64,000 nucleotides of DNA from Cupriavidus oxalaticus (GTDB lineage: Bacteria; Pseudomonadota; Gammaproteobacteria; Burkholderiales; Burkholderiaceae). Numbering within the stretch: the stretch's first letter is position 1; every line of letters begins with the position of its first letter. This document shows positions 53,683 through 62,288 of this stretch, in pieces. A model generated the notes under the pieces. The model did not search any database. It was not told the origin of the DNA and was given only the letters and a program-made list of their open reading frames with translations. The position numbers and the translations under genes were made by a program. Location: contig NZ_CP038639.1 of the NCBI RefSeq assembly GCF_004768545.1, positions 62,001 through 126,000 on the forward strand, in the 5' to 3' direction.

Positions 53683-54858
53683 TCAGGTTGTCAGGATCGT
53701 TACGAGCGCAACGGCAGAGTCGCCCGACATTTGTCCACCATTGTTTTCGGCCAAAGCGACCTTTGCCCCGGGACGTTGACGCGAACCGGCCTGGCCACGC
53801 AGCTGTTCTGTCAGTTCGACAATCTGAGCAGACCCAGTGGCACCGACAGGATGGCCGCGGCTTAGCAAGCCGCCGCTGGGATTCACCGAGATCCGACCGC
53901 CAATCGAAGTAGCGCCAGAGCGAATCAATGCACCCGCTTCACCAGGCTGACATAGTCCAAGATTCTCGTAGTGAATCAGCTCAGCCGGAGCTGAAGCGTC
54001 GTGCAGCTCGGCAACGTGGATATCTTCCGGTCCCACACCTGCTTCTTCATACGCCAGCCTTGCCGCGCTCACCGCTACAAGCTCTGCTCCTGGAACGCCA
54101 GTGGCGCTGACCACAGAGCAGGCTTTGATATATACGGGTACTTTAACGCCAAGCTTCCTAGCAAATTCAGCGGAGCAAATAACAATCGCTGAAGCGCCAT
54201 CGCCGATCGATGAGCACATGAATAGCGTCAGGGGATCGCTCACCATGCGGCTGTTGAGAACTTCCTCGATGGTTGTGGTTCGACGAAACTGCGCCTTACT
54301 GTTGAGCGAACCGGCCAACCGGCTCTTCACGCATACACGGGCAAAGTCTTCGATTTCCACACCGGCATTCTTCATCCATTTACGCGTCTTGTTAGCGTAA
54401 ATGTCCATGAAAACGCTTCCAGTACCGGTACCGATAGTGGCATCGAGCGTCTCTTCGAGGTCCACCGCTGCCGCGAACGCGCCAAAACTAACGCGCTTGT
54501 CCTCATGGGTCAGCTTCTCAGCACCAACTACAAGGACGCATTCATATTGGCCTGATACCACCGTAGCGCGTGCAAGATTCAATGCGGAACTACTTGAGGC
54601 ACATGCGTTTTCGATATTGAACATCGGCTTACCAGCAAGCCCGGTGTTGCGAAGTGATGACTGGGCACGGATCATTTCCTGACCGGTCACTACTCCGGCT
54701 GCGGCGTTTGCAAAGAAAACACATTCAATCTGTGACGGCTGTACATTGGCGTCGACTAGTGCGTCACGCACCGCTTCTTCGCACAATGATTTCAGATTGC
54801 GATCCAAAAATTTTCCGAATTGCGTCATCCCGACGCCTGCGATCACTGCTTCGCTCAT
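53683..54858 (-). CDS. Thiolase family protein (SCP2 type)
   Basis: ATG 54858 (MSEAVIAGVGMTQFG) is chosen; a longer upstream frame overlaps the intergenic region and lacks homology. The 391-residue protein has the Cys nucleophile in ENACASSSSALNLA, AELHDASAPAELIHYE (His-Asp-Ala) and GLLSRGHPVGATG. It would cleave a 3-oxoacyl-CoA. Unlike the thiolase at 7998, no DUF35 Zn-ribbon partner gene is adjacent. Confidence 0.9.
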   Translation of the reverse strand: MSEAVIAGVGMTQFGKFLDRNLKSLCEEAVRDALVDANVQPSQIECVFFANAAAGVVTGQEMIRAQSSLRNTGLAGKPMFNIENACASSSSALNLARATVVSGQYECVLVVGAEKLTHEDKRVSFGAFAAAVDLEETLDATIGTGTGSVFMDIYANKTRKWMKNAGVEIEDFARVCVKSRLAGSLNSKAQFRRTTTIEEVLNSRMVSDPLTLFMCSSIGDGASAIVICSAEFARKLGVKVPVYIKACSVVSATGVPGAELVAVSAARLAYEEAGVGPEDIHVAELHDASAPAELIHYENLGLCQPGEAGALIRSGATSIGGRISVNPSGGLLSRGHPVGATGSAQIVELTEQLRGQAGSRQRPGAKVALAENNGGQMSGDSAVALVTILTT

Positions 54859-54904
54859 AATCACCTCGTTATGTGTTAATGTTTTGACCTTGTGCGCGGG
54901 TCTC

Positions 54905-56071
54905 TCACTGAGTCGTAGCGCCTGCATTTGCGAGCTCAACGACCTCGCATGTATGTTGTCCCAACAGCGGTGCGGGCCACGTCGGAGTCGTTCGAAATGA
55001 ATCAGCCAAACCCGGGGCAAGGGAAGCTACGAAGCGAAAGTTGCCGGCCTCGGGGTGGTGGAACGTCGAAGTCATGCTTTCGAATATCTCGGTTTCAACA
55101 ACATCTGCATATGTGTTAACAGGACCGCAAATGATGTCGTTTTCTTCGAGCGCCGCCAAGAGCGCCTCTCTTGTCCAGAGTTGTGTTTTTGATGCGACAA
55201 GCGCATACATCTCAGGACGATTTGCTACGCGTAGATCGGAGGTTGCAAATCTAGCGTCCGTTGCGGCAGCGGGAATTCCGAGGATTTCGCAGAGCTTTGT
55301 CCATCGCTTGGGTTGATACGCGGCTATCATGAGCCACCCGTCCGAAGAAGGAAATGCTTCGTTTGGTGCGGAGTACGGCGCTGCACTACCGCTAGGGCGC
55401 GGTAGATCACCAGAAGCAACGTAGGAAGCCAAGCTCACCTGTTGAAGCTGTACACTAGCTGCAAACATACTGATATCGAGATGTGCACCACGGCCTGTAC
55501 GCTGCCGAGCCATCAAAGCGTCTAGGATCGCTGTGGTCGACAAAAAACCCGTTACCATATCCACGATCGGAGTTTGCACCTTGGACGGGACACCGTCGCC
55601 GTTGCCCAGCGTGCTAACCAGTCCGGAAGTCGCTTGAACGATTCCGTCCACACCCGGCTTGCCACTCAAAGTACCCTGCTGCCCGTAAGCCGAAATGCTG
55701 CAATACACTAGACGACTATTCGTTCTAGCGACGGTCTTATAATCAAGCCCTAGGCGTTCCATGACGCCTGGCCGGAAGCTTTCAACGACTATATCTGCTC
55801 GCTGAACGAGACGGCGAGCCACCTCAAGGTCTTCGGGCTTTTTCAGATCCAAGGATGCACTGCGCTTGTTTCGATTCAGCGACATGAAGATTGCACCGTG
55901 ACCTTCGATGAAGGGCGGCCCAAGGGTACGACCGAGGTCGCCCCCCGGCGGCTCAATCTTAATTACCTCTGCTCCCCGATCCGCTAGCATCATTGTGCAG
56001 GTCGGACCTGCTGCGATCTGCGAAAAGTCAACAACGAGGTGACCGGCCAGATTTCCGCCCTTGTCTTCCAT
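54905..56071 (-). CDS. CaiB/BaiF family CoA-transferase
   Basis: This 388-residue class III CoA-transferase begins MEDKGGNLAGHLVVDFSQIAAGP and has LNRNKRSASLDLKKPE, ADIVVESFRPGVMERLGLDY and VQTPIVDMVTGFLST, where the Asp is the usual catalytic acyl carrier residue. The His-Asp pair of racemases is not present (PGVDGIVQATSG), so a true transferase is more likely. It is the first gene of the operon and probably activates the substrate by CoA transfer from succinyl- or acetyl-CoA. Confidence 0.9.
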   Translation of the reverse strand: MEDKGGNLAGHLVVDFSQIAAGPTCTMMLADRGAEVIKIEPPGGDLGRTLGPPFIEGHGAIFMSLNRNKRSASLDLKKPEDLEVARRLVQRADIVVESFRPGVMERLGLDYKTVARTNSRLVYCSISAYGQQGTLSGKPGVDGIVQATSGLVSTLGNGDGVPSKVQTPIVDMVTGFLSTTAILDALMARQRTGRGAHLDISMFAASVQLQQVSLASYVASGDLPRPSGSAAPYSAPNEAFPSSDGWLMIAAYQPKRWTKLCEILGIPAAATDARFATSDLRVANRPEMYALVASKTQLWTREALLAALEENDIICGPVNTYADVVETEIFESMTSTFHHPEAGNFRFVASLAPGLADSFRTTPTWPAPLLGQHTCEVVELANAGATTQ

Positions 56072-56523
56072 TCTCTCGTCCGCCGTTATTACGTTTTACT
56101 GATTTTTTTCGAAGGCATCTGCTTACTAAGAATATTCAAAAACTAGATGCCGGGACCCTGTACTTTCGTTCGATTGCAGCCCCGTGACAAACGAGATTTT
56201 CGACGAGACCGATTGAGTTTTTCTCAATCATCGACGAAGGAGTTGTGCTGGGCTCTTTGGCAAAAGTTCAAAAGGAATGTTTTTGACACAGTCTCACGCT
56301 ACTAGCGGCTTCTTGCGGTAAGAAGACCGACGAGAGTGGGCTTGGCGCCACGCTGCTTTGGCGAAGCGGATCCTCGCGATACTGATCCGGAGTCGCGCAG
56401 CATAGTCCGTGCTAGAAGTGAAACCTCCATACGGCGGTGCTAGTGCGATGACGCGGGGCCGGTAAGCGCATAGGCAGCGCAATCCTGATCAAGCAGGTAT
56501 AAACTGCATGCCTGGGCCCGGTT

Positions 56524-56850
56524 ATGAACCAACCGGGGAACCCGCCTCTATCCATCGTCGAAGCAACCGCCGCGCTTGGTGTGGCTGTCGCTACGCTACG
56601 GCGCTGGCATCGCTCGGGGCGCCTGATGCCTGTCACCCGCATGCTGGGTGTCCCAGTAACGCTATACGTCTGACTCGGCTCAAGCAAAGTCTGACGCGGA
56701 AATTTCCCAAGCAGGCAAGACGATTTGCTTGCAAGGGTCTCCTCTCATGACCAGAGTACTCAGCTTCAGACGCAAGCCCCCCGCCTGGAGCGACAATGCC
56801 CCGAGGTGGGCTTGTCTAACCTCGAGGCCGAACTGGAAAATCTGGCGCAG
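56524..56850 (+). pseudogene. IS607-type serine recombinase remnant
   Basis: The first part (from ATG 56524) is a MerR-like helix: LSIVEATAALGVAVATLRRW then HRSGRLMPVTRMLG. This is the N-terminal pattern of IS607 TnpA. After a stop (56671-56673) and a shift, LARVSSHDQSTQLQTQAPRL from about 56728 is the start of the serine resolvase domain with the catalytic Ser. The remainder of the catalytic domain is gone. No tnpB-like gene is near. The stretch 56072-56523 holds nothing I recognise. Confidence 0.65.
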
Positions 56851-57036
56851 CAGCTCGCTGCCGCAGCGCAACGCGGCCCCCTTGTCACGAGGGCCAGGCG
56901 TCACATGCGTCCGCACAAGATATTCAGTAGTACGCGCTGGCTGCCTGATGCAGGCCACCAACCAGCCCCGCCTGCGCATGATCGAAGAGGTGGACAATAT
57001 CCTCCCGCGCTTCGGCGAGTTCTATCGCACACTCAA

Positions 57037-57118
57037 GCAGCAACAAGGTCGCGGCTCTCGAAAACGCGGCGACACCACTTTGCGAACCATACTGATGCAC
57101 GGCGCCTCGAGCAGTGAT
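57037..57118 (+). pseudogene. IS110-family transposase C-terminal remnant
   Basis: About 27 codons read GRGSRKRGDTTLRTILMHGA. This is close to the conserved C-terminal Transposase_20 pattern GKxRLGRITKRGDxYLRTLLxHGA of IS110/IS1111 elements. Sequence on both sides does not extend the match. From 57119 to 57407 I see only a 40-codon open stretch ending in TAA at 57362, with no family I know. Confidence 0.55.
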
Positions 57119-57407
57119 AACGCGTGGCATACGATCGCCATGGCTGGGGTAGCTTGGTTCAGCGACGTCCTTTCAACCTTGTGGCGGCAGCTATTGGCAA
57201 ACGGCTTTGTCCAGATGATATGATCCGTCCTATATCACAACCACATCAAGCTGCGCGATCACTCGCGGCATGACGGTAAGCAGGTTGGAGCGAAAGGAGC
57301 TGAGTTTGCCAGCCTGCGCGAACAGGCACGGACAAAAGCGCGCTGCTTTACCTTCGACTAATTGCCAAACGGCTTGCCATCCGGTAGGCGTCCACAAGAA
57401 CCCGATC

Positions 57408-58376
57408 TTAATCTGCTTTCACATTCACCCGCTTCGCGACGTCGCCCCAGCGCGCCATCTCTGATTGGATGAAGTCACCGAATTCGGCGTGCCCCATTGG
57501 TCTCGGCGTGGCACCGAGAAGCGTGATTTCCTGCTTCCATTCAGGGCTTTTCGCCGCACGGTCTATTGCCGCAGTCAGCTTTGCCAACACCGGTGGCGGC
57601 AGGCCCTTGGGAGCGACTAGGCCGATCCAAGGCTCACCACGAAAGTTCGGGTATCCAAGTTCCCCGACGGTTGGCACCTCTGGCAACGTGCTTACCCGCT
57701 TGTCGCTCGCCACCGCGAGTGCATTCAGCTTACCCTGCCGAATTAGAGGCTCAGCGATGGAAACGACTTCAAACATGACATCAACCTGTCCAGCCACCAC
57801 GTCGGTCATAGCGGCCACGCCTCCTTTATACGGGACATGGGTCAAGTCGACACCGGCGCGTTCCTTAAACATTTCCATCACAAGATGATTAGTGACGCCG
57901 TTTCCGCCAGAACCGTAGTTAATCTTGCCGGGATGGCCTTTGGCGTACGTCAGTAGATCCTTCATTGTGGAGAAACGCGAGTTTGTGCTCGTCACGAGTA
58001 CCAGGGGAAAGGTCCCGATCAACGCAATGGGTTTGAAATCTCGCTTCACATCGTACTTCAAATTGGTGTGGACCCAGCGATTCACTGCCATCGGTCCGCT
58101 GGATGTCGCTAGCAGCGTGTAACCATCAGGTTCAGCCCGTGCGACTAGTTCCGCTGCAAGGCCGGCACCCACGCCTGGCCGGTTTTCGACATAAAAGGAT
58201 TGACCCAGTGTGCTCGTCAGTCGCTGTGCCAGCTTGCGGGCAATAATGTCCGTGGTCTGTCCCGGCGGAAAGCCCACTACGATACGAACTGGCTTAGAGG
58301 GATAGTCCGATGCCTTCAGCGGCGCAGAAACAGCCATCAGAACCGAAACGATGGCCAGCGTCTTGAAATTTTTCAT
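57408..58376 (-). CDS. Bug/TctC-type periplasmic receptor
   Basis: ATG 58376 is chosen (AAAAGGAGACAAC upstream). The 322-residue protein has a signal peptide (LAIVSVLMAVSAPLKASD) and the blocks IVVGFPPGQTTDIIARKLA, YVENRPGVGAGLAAELVARA and NYGSGGNGVTNHLVMEM. It is the most downstream gene of the minus arm of the C5-acid-like cluster and probably binds the dicarboxylate that the cluster degrades. No TTT membrane genes are nearby. Confidence 0.92.
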   Translation of the reverse strand: MKNFKTLAIVSVLMAVSAPLKASDYPSKPVRIVVGFPPGQTTDIIARKLAQRLTSTLGQSFYVENRPGVGAGLAAELVARAEPDGYTLLATSSGPMAVNRWVHTNLKYDVKRDFKPIALIGTFPLVLVTSTNSRFSTMKDLLTYAKGHPGKINYGSGGNGVTNHLVMEMFKERAGVDLTHVPYKGGVAAMTDVVAGQVDVMFEVVSIAEPLIRQGKLNALAVASDKRVSTLPEVPTVGELGYPNFRGEPWIGLVAPKGLPPPVLAKLTAAIDRAAKSPEWKQEITLLGATPRPMGHAEFGDFIQSEMARWGDVAKRVNVKAD

Positions 58377-58396
58377 GTTGTCTCCTTTTGTAGTGA

Positions 58397-58801
58397 TTAT
58401 GCTAATGGGTGCGCATGCCCCGTCCACTCGAACTGGCAAAGATTCTGCATACGTCGGTTTGCGGCCCAGAAAAGGCTTCGCAGCGATCTGCCTCCATGCC
58501 CTGCCATAACGCGCTCGCATTGTTCCAAGGGAAGCCTTAGGGGCACTCCAAGTTCCGCCGCAGACGCGTAATAGATGATCCCGGTCCGCAAGTCATCGGA
58601 ATGCAACCGTTCCAGGATCAAGGCCTTCAGTTCGGTGAGGCAGGGCGTTGATGTCTCAGACGCAACCTGTGCCCGAGCCACCTTCTGTAACTCGCTGCTG
58701 ATTTCACGAACCTCGTACAAGAGGTCCATGAACTCTTCTGGCGAGGACAGGTTTCTGGGTGGCACCCCATCACCTCTGTTGCAGCAGCAGCTCTCAAGCA
58801 A
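58397..58801 (-). CDS. Hypothetical protein, 134 residues
   Basis: An open frame fills the gap between the CitE-like and Bug genes on the same strand. It begins at TTG 58801, 9 bases after the lyase stop; an internal ATG at 58729 (MDLLYEVREISSEL) is the alternative start. The protein is mostly helical in character, without signal peptide or membrane segment, and has a cysteine-rich extreme N terminus (ESCCCNRG). I recognise no family. Placement within an apparent operon supports its reality; weak start signals argue against. Confidence 0.45.
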   Translation of the reverse strand: MLESCCCNRGDGVPPRNLSSPEEFMDLLYEVREISSELQKVARAQVASETSTPCLTELKALILERLHSDDLRTGIIYYASAAELGVPLRLPLEQCERVMAGHGGRSLRSLFWAANRRMQNLCQFEWTGHAHPLA

Positions 58802-58810
58802 GCTAGTGTC

Positions 58811-59800
58811 TCAGTCTGCAAAGAAGCGACTGCTAGCCTCTGGAGGAATTATCATGCCGGTGACCTTTGCTTTCTCCAGAACTGCCCAGAAATAGCGGTA
58901 GGTGGCACGATCATGCAGTTCGCCTTTGTACTGGATCGGGCCCCAATTCGCATCCTGTGCAGCAACTAGGATGCTGGCTGCATCCTCCACCTCAGCGAAA
59001 TCAGGCCGCATGGCGTTGACGATGGGCATGATTTGCGCCGGGTAGATGCTCCACATGCGCAGGAACCCAAATTCGTTGTGCGCTCGACTGGCGTCGGCCG
59101 AGATTACTGCAGCATCCTTCAGATTCAGGCACACGTTGTGCGCTGGCACGATACCGTTCGCCAACGCCGCCGCCGTCATGTTTGCCTTAGCGCGTGCCAA
59201 CAAGGCATGCTCGAACTGGCCAGGACTGCGCATGGCAGCCGCAGGAATCGCTCCATGATGGCCGCTGACAAAATCCATCAAGCCGAAGTCCAATACCTCA
59301 ATGTTCGGCAGCTCCGCAATCTGAAATACGTCGCGTAGAGCACCGTGGGTTTCAATCAGCACGTGTACCGGAATAGATCTGTCTAGACCTGTTCTCTGCG
59401 CCGCCTCATTGATGTACTCGATAACTTCAGCCACCTGCTTGTGACTCGTCGCTTTCGGTACGGTTACATACGCTAGTCGACTACCCGCCTCGCCCACTAT
59501 CTTGTCAACGTCCTGTCGCCAGGCCGGATGCGACGGGTCGTGAATGCGCGCCCCCGCGCGGCTGAACCGGTTGCGCTCGGAGGCGATCATACGTGCCACC
59601 ATAGCCGCATGCTCCAATTCCTCCCCTGCAGCTGCGCCGTCCTCGCAGTCGCATGTCACATCAAAGACTGGACCGTATTCAACTTGCAGGTCCAGAGCCT
59701 TGCCAATCAGCTTCTCGCTTCCGGCGAAGTGCTCACAGGTGGCCAGGACGGGAAAGGGCTTTTCACCGGAAAACAGAGCGTCTCTTGGATGGATATTCAT
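58811..59800 (-). CDS. HpcH/HpaI-CitE family lyase (malyl-/citramalyl-/methylmalyl-CoA lyase-like)
   Basis: This 329-residue CitE-like TIM-barrel lyase has the metal-binding Asp/Glu in FDVTCDCEDGAAAGEE near residue 47, an Arg in ARIHDP, IETHGALRDVFQIAELP with the conserved Glu near residue 150 and GLMDFVSGHHG. Family members cleave malyl-CoA, citramalyl-CoA or beta-methylmalyl-CoA to glyoxylate or pyruvate plus an acyl-CoA. Coming right after a mesaconyl-CoA-hydratase-like gene, it is the likely C-C cleavage step of the cluster. Confidence 0.88.
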   Translation of the reverse strand: MNIHPRDALFSGEKPFPVLATCEHFAGSEKLIGKALDLQVEYGPVFDVTCDCEDGAAAGEELEHAAMVARMIASERNRFSRAGARIHDPSHPAWRQDVDKIVGEAGSRLAYVTVPKATSHKQVAEVIEYINEAAQRTGLDRSIPVHVLIETHGALRDVFQIAELPNIEVLDFGLMDFVSGHHGAIPAAAMRSPGQFEHALLARAKANMTAAALANGIVPAHNVCLNLKDAAVISADASRAHNEFGFLRMWSIYPAQIMPIVNAMRPDFAEVEDAASILVAAQDANWGPIQYKGELHDRATYRYFWAVLEKAKVTGMIIPPEASSRFFAD

Positions 59801-59851
59801 TGGGTTGTCTTCTAGAAGATTCTGGCTTGGTTGCGTAAGGAACCCTACGTG

Positions 59852-60913
59852 TTATGCCGAGCGTTTCGGCATGGCGATGGTGTAATCAAGGTCGAGCACA
59901 ACGTTAGAAGGGTGCGCGGGGCGGCTTTCGCACGCTTTTGGAAAGCTGATGGATGAGGCATTCGCATTCTTCACGCCGATCATGCGAAGCCTCAGCCCGC
60001 CGACATAGTCCTGCCCCAAATCGATTTTGTCGATCACCTTGGTGGCGCACGCGATGGTATCGCCAGCATGAGTTGGGTTCACATGACTGCCACCGTTAAT
60101 GGCAAGGATCGACAGACTGTTCTCAAGCCCGTCATAGGCTAGCGCGCGGCATACCGAGATGATGTGTCCACCATAGACCAAGCGCTGCGAACCGGCGCTC
60201 TGCATCGCATAACCGTCGAAATGCGCGCGCGCTGTATTCTGGTACAGGCGCGTGGCGATGCTATGGTCACTGTTATTAATAGTCATGGCGCCCGGGTGGT
60301 CGATGCGTGTCCCCACGGTGTAGTCTTCCCACAGGTCGGTCACCCCGGTCATTGCAGTAATCTCACGCACCCCGGCCGAATAATCGTCGCGCCGTAAGCG
60401 CACGCCCGACACCACTGCGTCCGTGGTTGGAACCACCGGCGCGCCACACGATGCGCCATGGTTGCGCTTGTGCACCATCACCCACCGTACCCAACTAAGA
60501 ACCTCGTGTCCGTGCTGATTGCGGGCGACCGAACGTACGTACACCACCCCACTCTTGCGGTTGGAGTTTTCCTTCAAACCGATGACTTCCGTCTCCACAG
60601 CCAGCGTGTCTCCGGAATACACATGGCACATGAAGCGCACGTCCGCGTAGCCCAGATTTGCCACAGCATTGAGCGAAATGTCATGAACGGTCTTGCCAAA
60701 GGCCGTGTTGAAGACGAGCAGATCCTCCAGGGGCCGTCGCGATAGGCCCAGTTGTCGCGCATTTGTCTCTGCCGTGCACACCACGGTGCGGCTACCAGTC
60801 AGCCCGATATACAAGCTGTGGTCACCTTCCGTAAGCGTACGCGGCGTTGCATGGTTGATCTTCATGCCGACATGAAAGTCTTCGAAGTAATTGCCGTCTA
60901 ACCGGTTCTGCAC
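59852..60913 (-). CDS. Double-hotdog MaoC protein, mesaconyl-CoA hydratase (Mch)-like
   Basis: This 353-residue protein starts at GTG 60913 after GGAGAAA. It contains two MaoC/hotdog halves. The first has ATPRTLTEGDHSLYIGLTGS and the striking block FGKTVHDISLNAVANLGYAD then GLKENSNRKSGVVYVRSV, which I know from beta-methylmalyl-CoA dehydratase/mesaconyl-CoA hydratase of the ethylmalonyl-CoA pathway. The second half has a similar NNSDHSIATRLYQNTARAHF. It would reversibly hydrate mesaconyl-CoA (or a close C5 enoyl-CoA). It heads the minus arm of the cluster. Confidence 0.87.
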   Translation of the reverse strand: MQNRLDGNYFEDFHVGMKINHATPRTLTEGDHSLYIGLTGSRTVVCTAETNARQLGLSRRPLEDLLVFNTAFGKTVHDISLNAVANLGYADVRFMCHVYSGDTLAVETEVIGLKENSNRKSGVVYVRSVARNQHGHEVLSWVRWVMVHKRNHGASCGAPVVPTTDAVVSGVRLRRDDYSAGVREITAMTGVTDLWEDYTVGTRIDHPGAMTINNSDHSIATRLYQNTARAHFDGYAMQSAGSQRLVYGGHIISVCRALAYDGLENSLSILAINGGSHVNPTHAGDTIACATKVIDKIDLGQDYVGGLRLRMIGVKNANASSISFPKACESRPAHPSNVVLDLDYTIAMPKRSA

Positions 60914-60951
60914 GGGTTTCTCCTATCGCCTACACCACAAAACAATCGAAT

Positions 60952-60969
60952 CTAGGTACGTACATACTG
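60952..60969. promoter_or_regulatory. Imperfect copy of the TACGTA-type operator
   Basis: CTAGGTACGTACATACTG matches the palindrome at 61056-61073 at 15 of 18 positions. It lies 39 bases before the GTG start of the MaoC gene. Confidence 0.5.
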
Positions 60970-61053
60970 GTTCGTCTTCGGCGCGAAGTCAAGATTCTTG
61001 ATCTAACCACAGAGATTGCAAGGGCATGTTGCGGGCCGCCGAAAATTTTGCTT

Positions 61054-61073
61054 TACTATGTACGTACATAGTA
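61054..61073. promoter_or_regulatory. Perfect 20-bp palindromic operator in divergent promoter
   Basis: TACTATGTAC-GTACATAGTA is a perfect palindrome, 35 bases upstream of the acyl-CoA dehydrogenase start and 102 bases from an imperfect copy near the opposite promoter. Such symmetric TACGTA-centred sites are usual for TetR-type and some GntR-type repressors. No such regulator gene is in the window on either side of the cluster. Confidence 0.65.
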
Positions 61074-61107
61074 GGATGAAGGTCGATAAACAAACAAGGA
61101 GAGTGAG

Positions 61108-62274
61108 TTGCTACGACTGACTGAGGAGCGGCGCATGATTCAGGAGGCAGCACGCCAGTTCGCAATGGAGCGAGTGCTACCCATCGCAAACAAGTTGGAT
61201 CCCGAAAAAGGACAGATTCCGCGCGAGCTGATCGACGAGATGGCCGAGCTGGGCTACTTCGGCATCCTGATTCCGGAGGAATACGGCGGCTTGGGGCTGG
61301 GCGCCTACGAGTACTGCCTGGTGGCCGAGCAACTGTCGCGCGCGTGGATGAGCGTGGGAAGCCTGATCGCCCGCGGCAATGGGCTGATTGGAGCGCTGAA
61401 GGGGCTTTCGCCGGAAAAGAAAGCGGAATACCTGCCGCGCATGGCCCGCGGGGAGTTTCTGGGCGCCTTCTCGTTGTCTGAGCCGAATGCCGGCTCAGAC
61501 GTGGCCAATATCGCTTGCCGCGCCGTGCGCGACGGTGACGAGTGGGTCATTACCGGAAGCAAGTACTGGTGCACCTTCGCCGACGAAGCTGACTTCATCT
61601 TGGTGATCTGCCGCACCGACCCGGTGGTAGCCTCCAAGGCGCGCCACAAGGGCCTGTCCGCCTTCATGGTGGAAAAGCCGCGCGGCCAGTTGCCCAAGGG
61701 CGTCAAGGGCAGTGTCATCCCCAAGATCGGCTACCACGGCTGGACCACCTGGGAGCTGGCTTTTGACGGCTGCCGCGTTCCCCACTCCACAATGGTTGGC
61801 GAGGAAGGCAAAGCGTTCTACCTGGCTACAGCCGGGCTCGAAACCGCACGTGCCCACACCGCCGCGCGTTCGATCGGCCTGGCGCAGGGCAGCCTGGAGG
61901 ACTCGATCCAGTACGCGAAGGACCGAGCCCAATTCGGCAACCCGATCGGCAACTTCCAGGCCATCCGCTTCAAGCTGGCCGACATGGCAACGCAGATTGA
62001 AGCCTCGCGCGCGCTGCTCTACGCGGTGTGCGAAAAGATCGACGAAGGCGTACGCGCTGACACCGAGGCCTCGATGGTCAAGCTATTTGCCAGCGAGATG
62101 TGCGAGCGCGTCACCAGCGAAGGCCTACAAGTCCACGGCGGGGCAGGCTACACCACGCACTTCGCCGCAGAGCGTTACTGGCGCGACGCCCGGCTGACCA
62201 AGATTTTCGAAGGCACATCCGAGATCCAGATGCGCATCATCTCCGATGCCATGCTGGGTAAGGTCGCAGCCTGA
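61108..62274 (+). CDS. Acyl-CoA dehydrogenase
   Basis: This 388-residue ACAD starts at TTG 61108, preceded by AAGGAGAGTGAG with good spacing; no in-frame ATG lies upstream before the operator. It has GAFSLSEPNAGSDVANIACRA, WVITGSKYWCTFADEADF, LQVHGGAGYTTHFAAERYWR and KIFEGTSEIQMR with the classical catalytic Glu368. It oxidises an acyl-CoA, perhaps a C5 acid such as methylsuccinyl-CoA (inference from neighbours). It is the first gene of the plus arm. Confidence 0.93.
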   Translation: MLRLTEERRMIQEAARQFAMERVLPIANKLDPEKGQIPRELIDEMAELGYFGILIPEEYGGLGLGAYEYCLVAEQLSRAWMSVGSLIARGNGLIGALKGLSPEKKAEYLPRMARGEFLGAFSLSEPNAGSDVANIACRAVRDGDEWVITGSKYWCTFADEADFILVICRTDPVVASKARHKGLSAFMVEKPRGQLPKGVKGSVIPKIGYHGWTTWELAFDGCRVPHSTMVGEEGKAFYLATAGLETARAHTAARSIGLAQGSLEDSIQYAKDRAQFGNPIGNFQAIRFKLADMATQIEASRALLYAVCEKIDEGVRADTEASMVKLFASEMCERVTSEGLQVHGGAGYTTHFAAERYWRDARLTKIFEGTSEIQMRIISDAMLGKVAA

Positions 62275-62288
62275 GCGGTAGCTTAGCC

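Noticed and set aside
57260..57362. Open stretch NHIKLRDHSRHDGKQVG... ending in TAA
   Set aside because: It looks somewhat coding-like, but I could not assign it to a family and it has no start. Left as a note in the gap.
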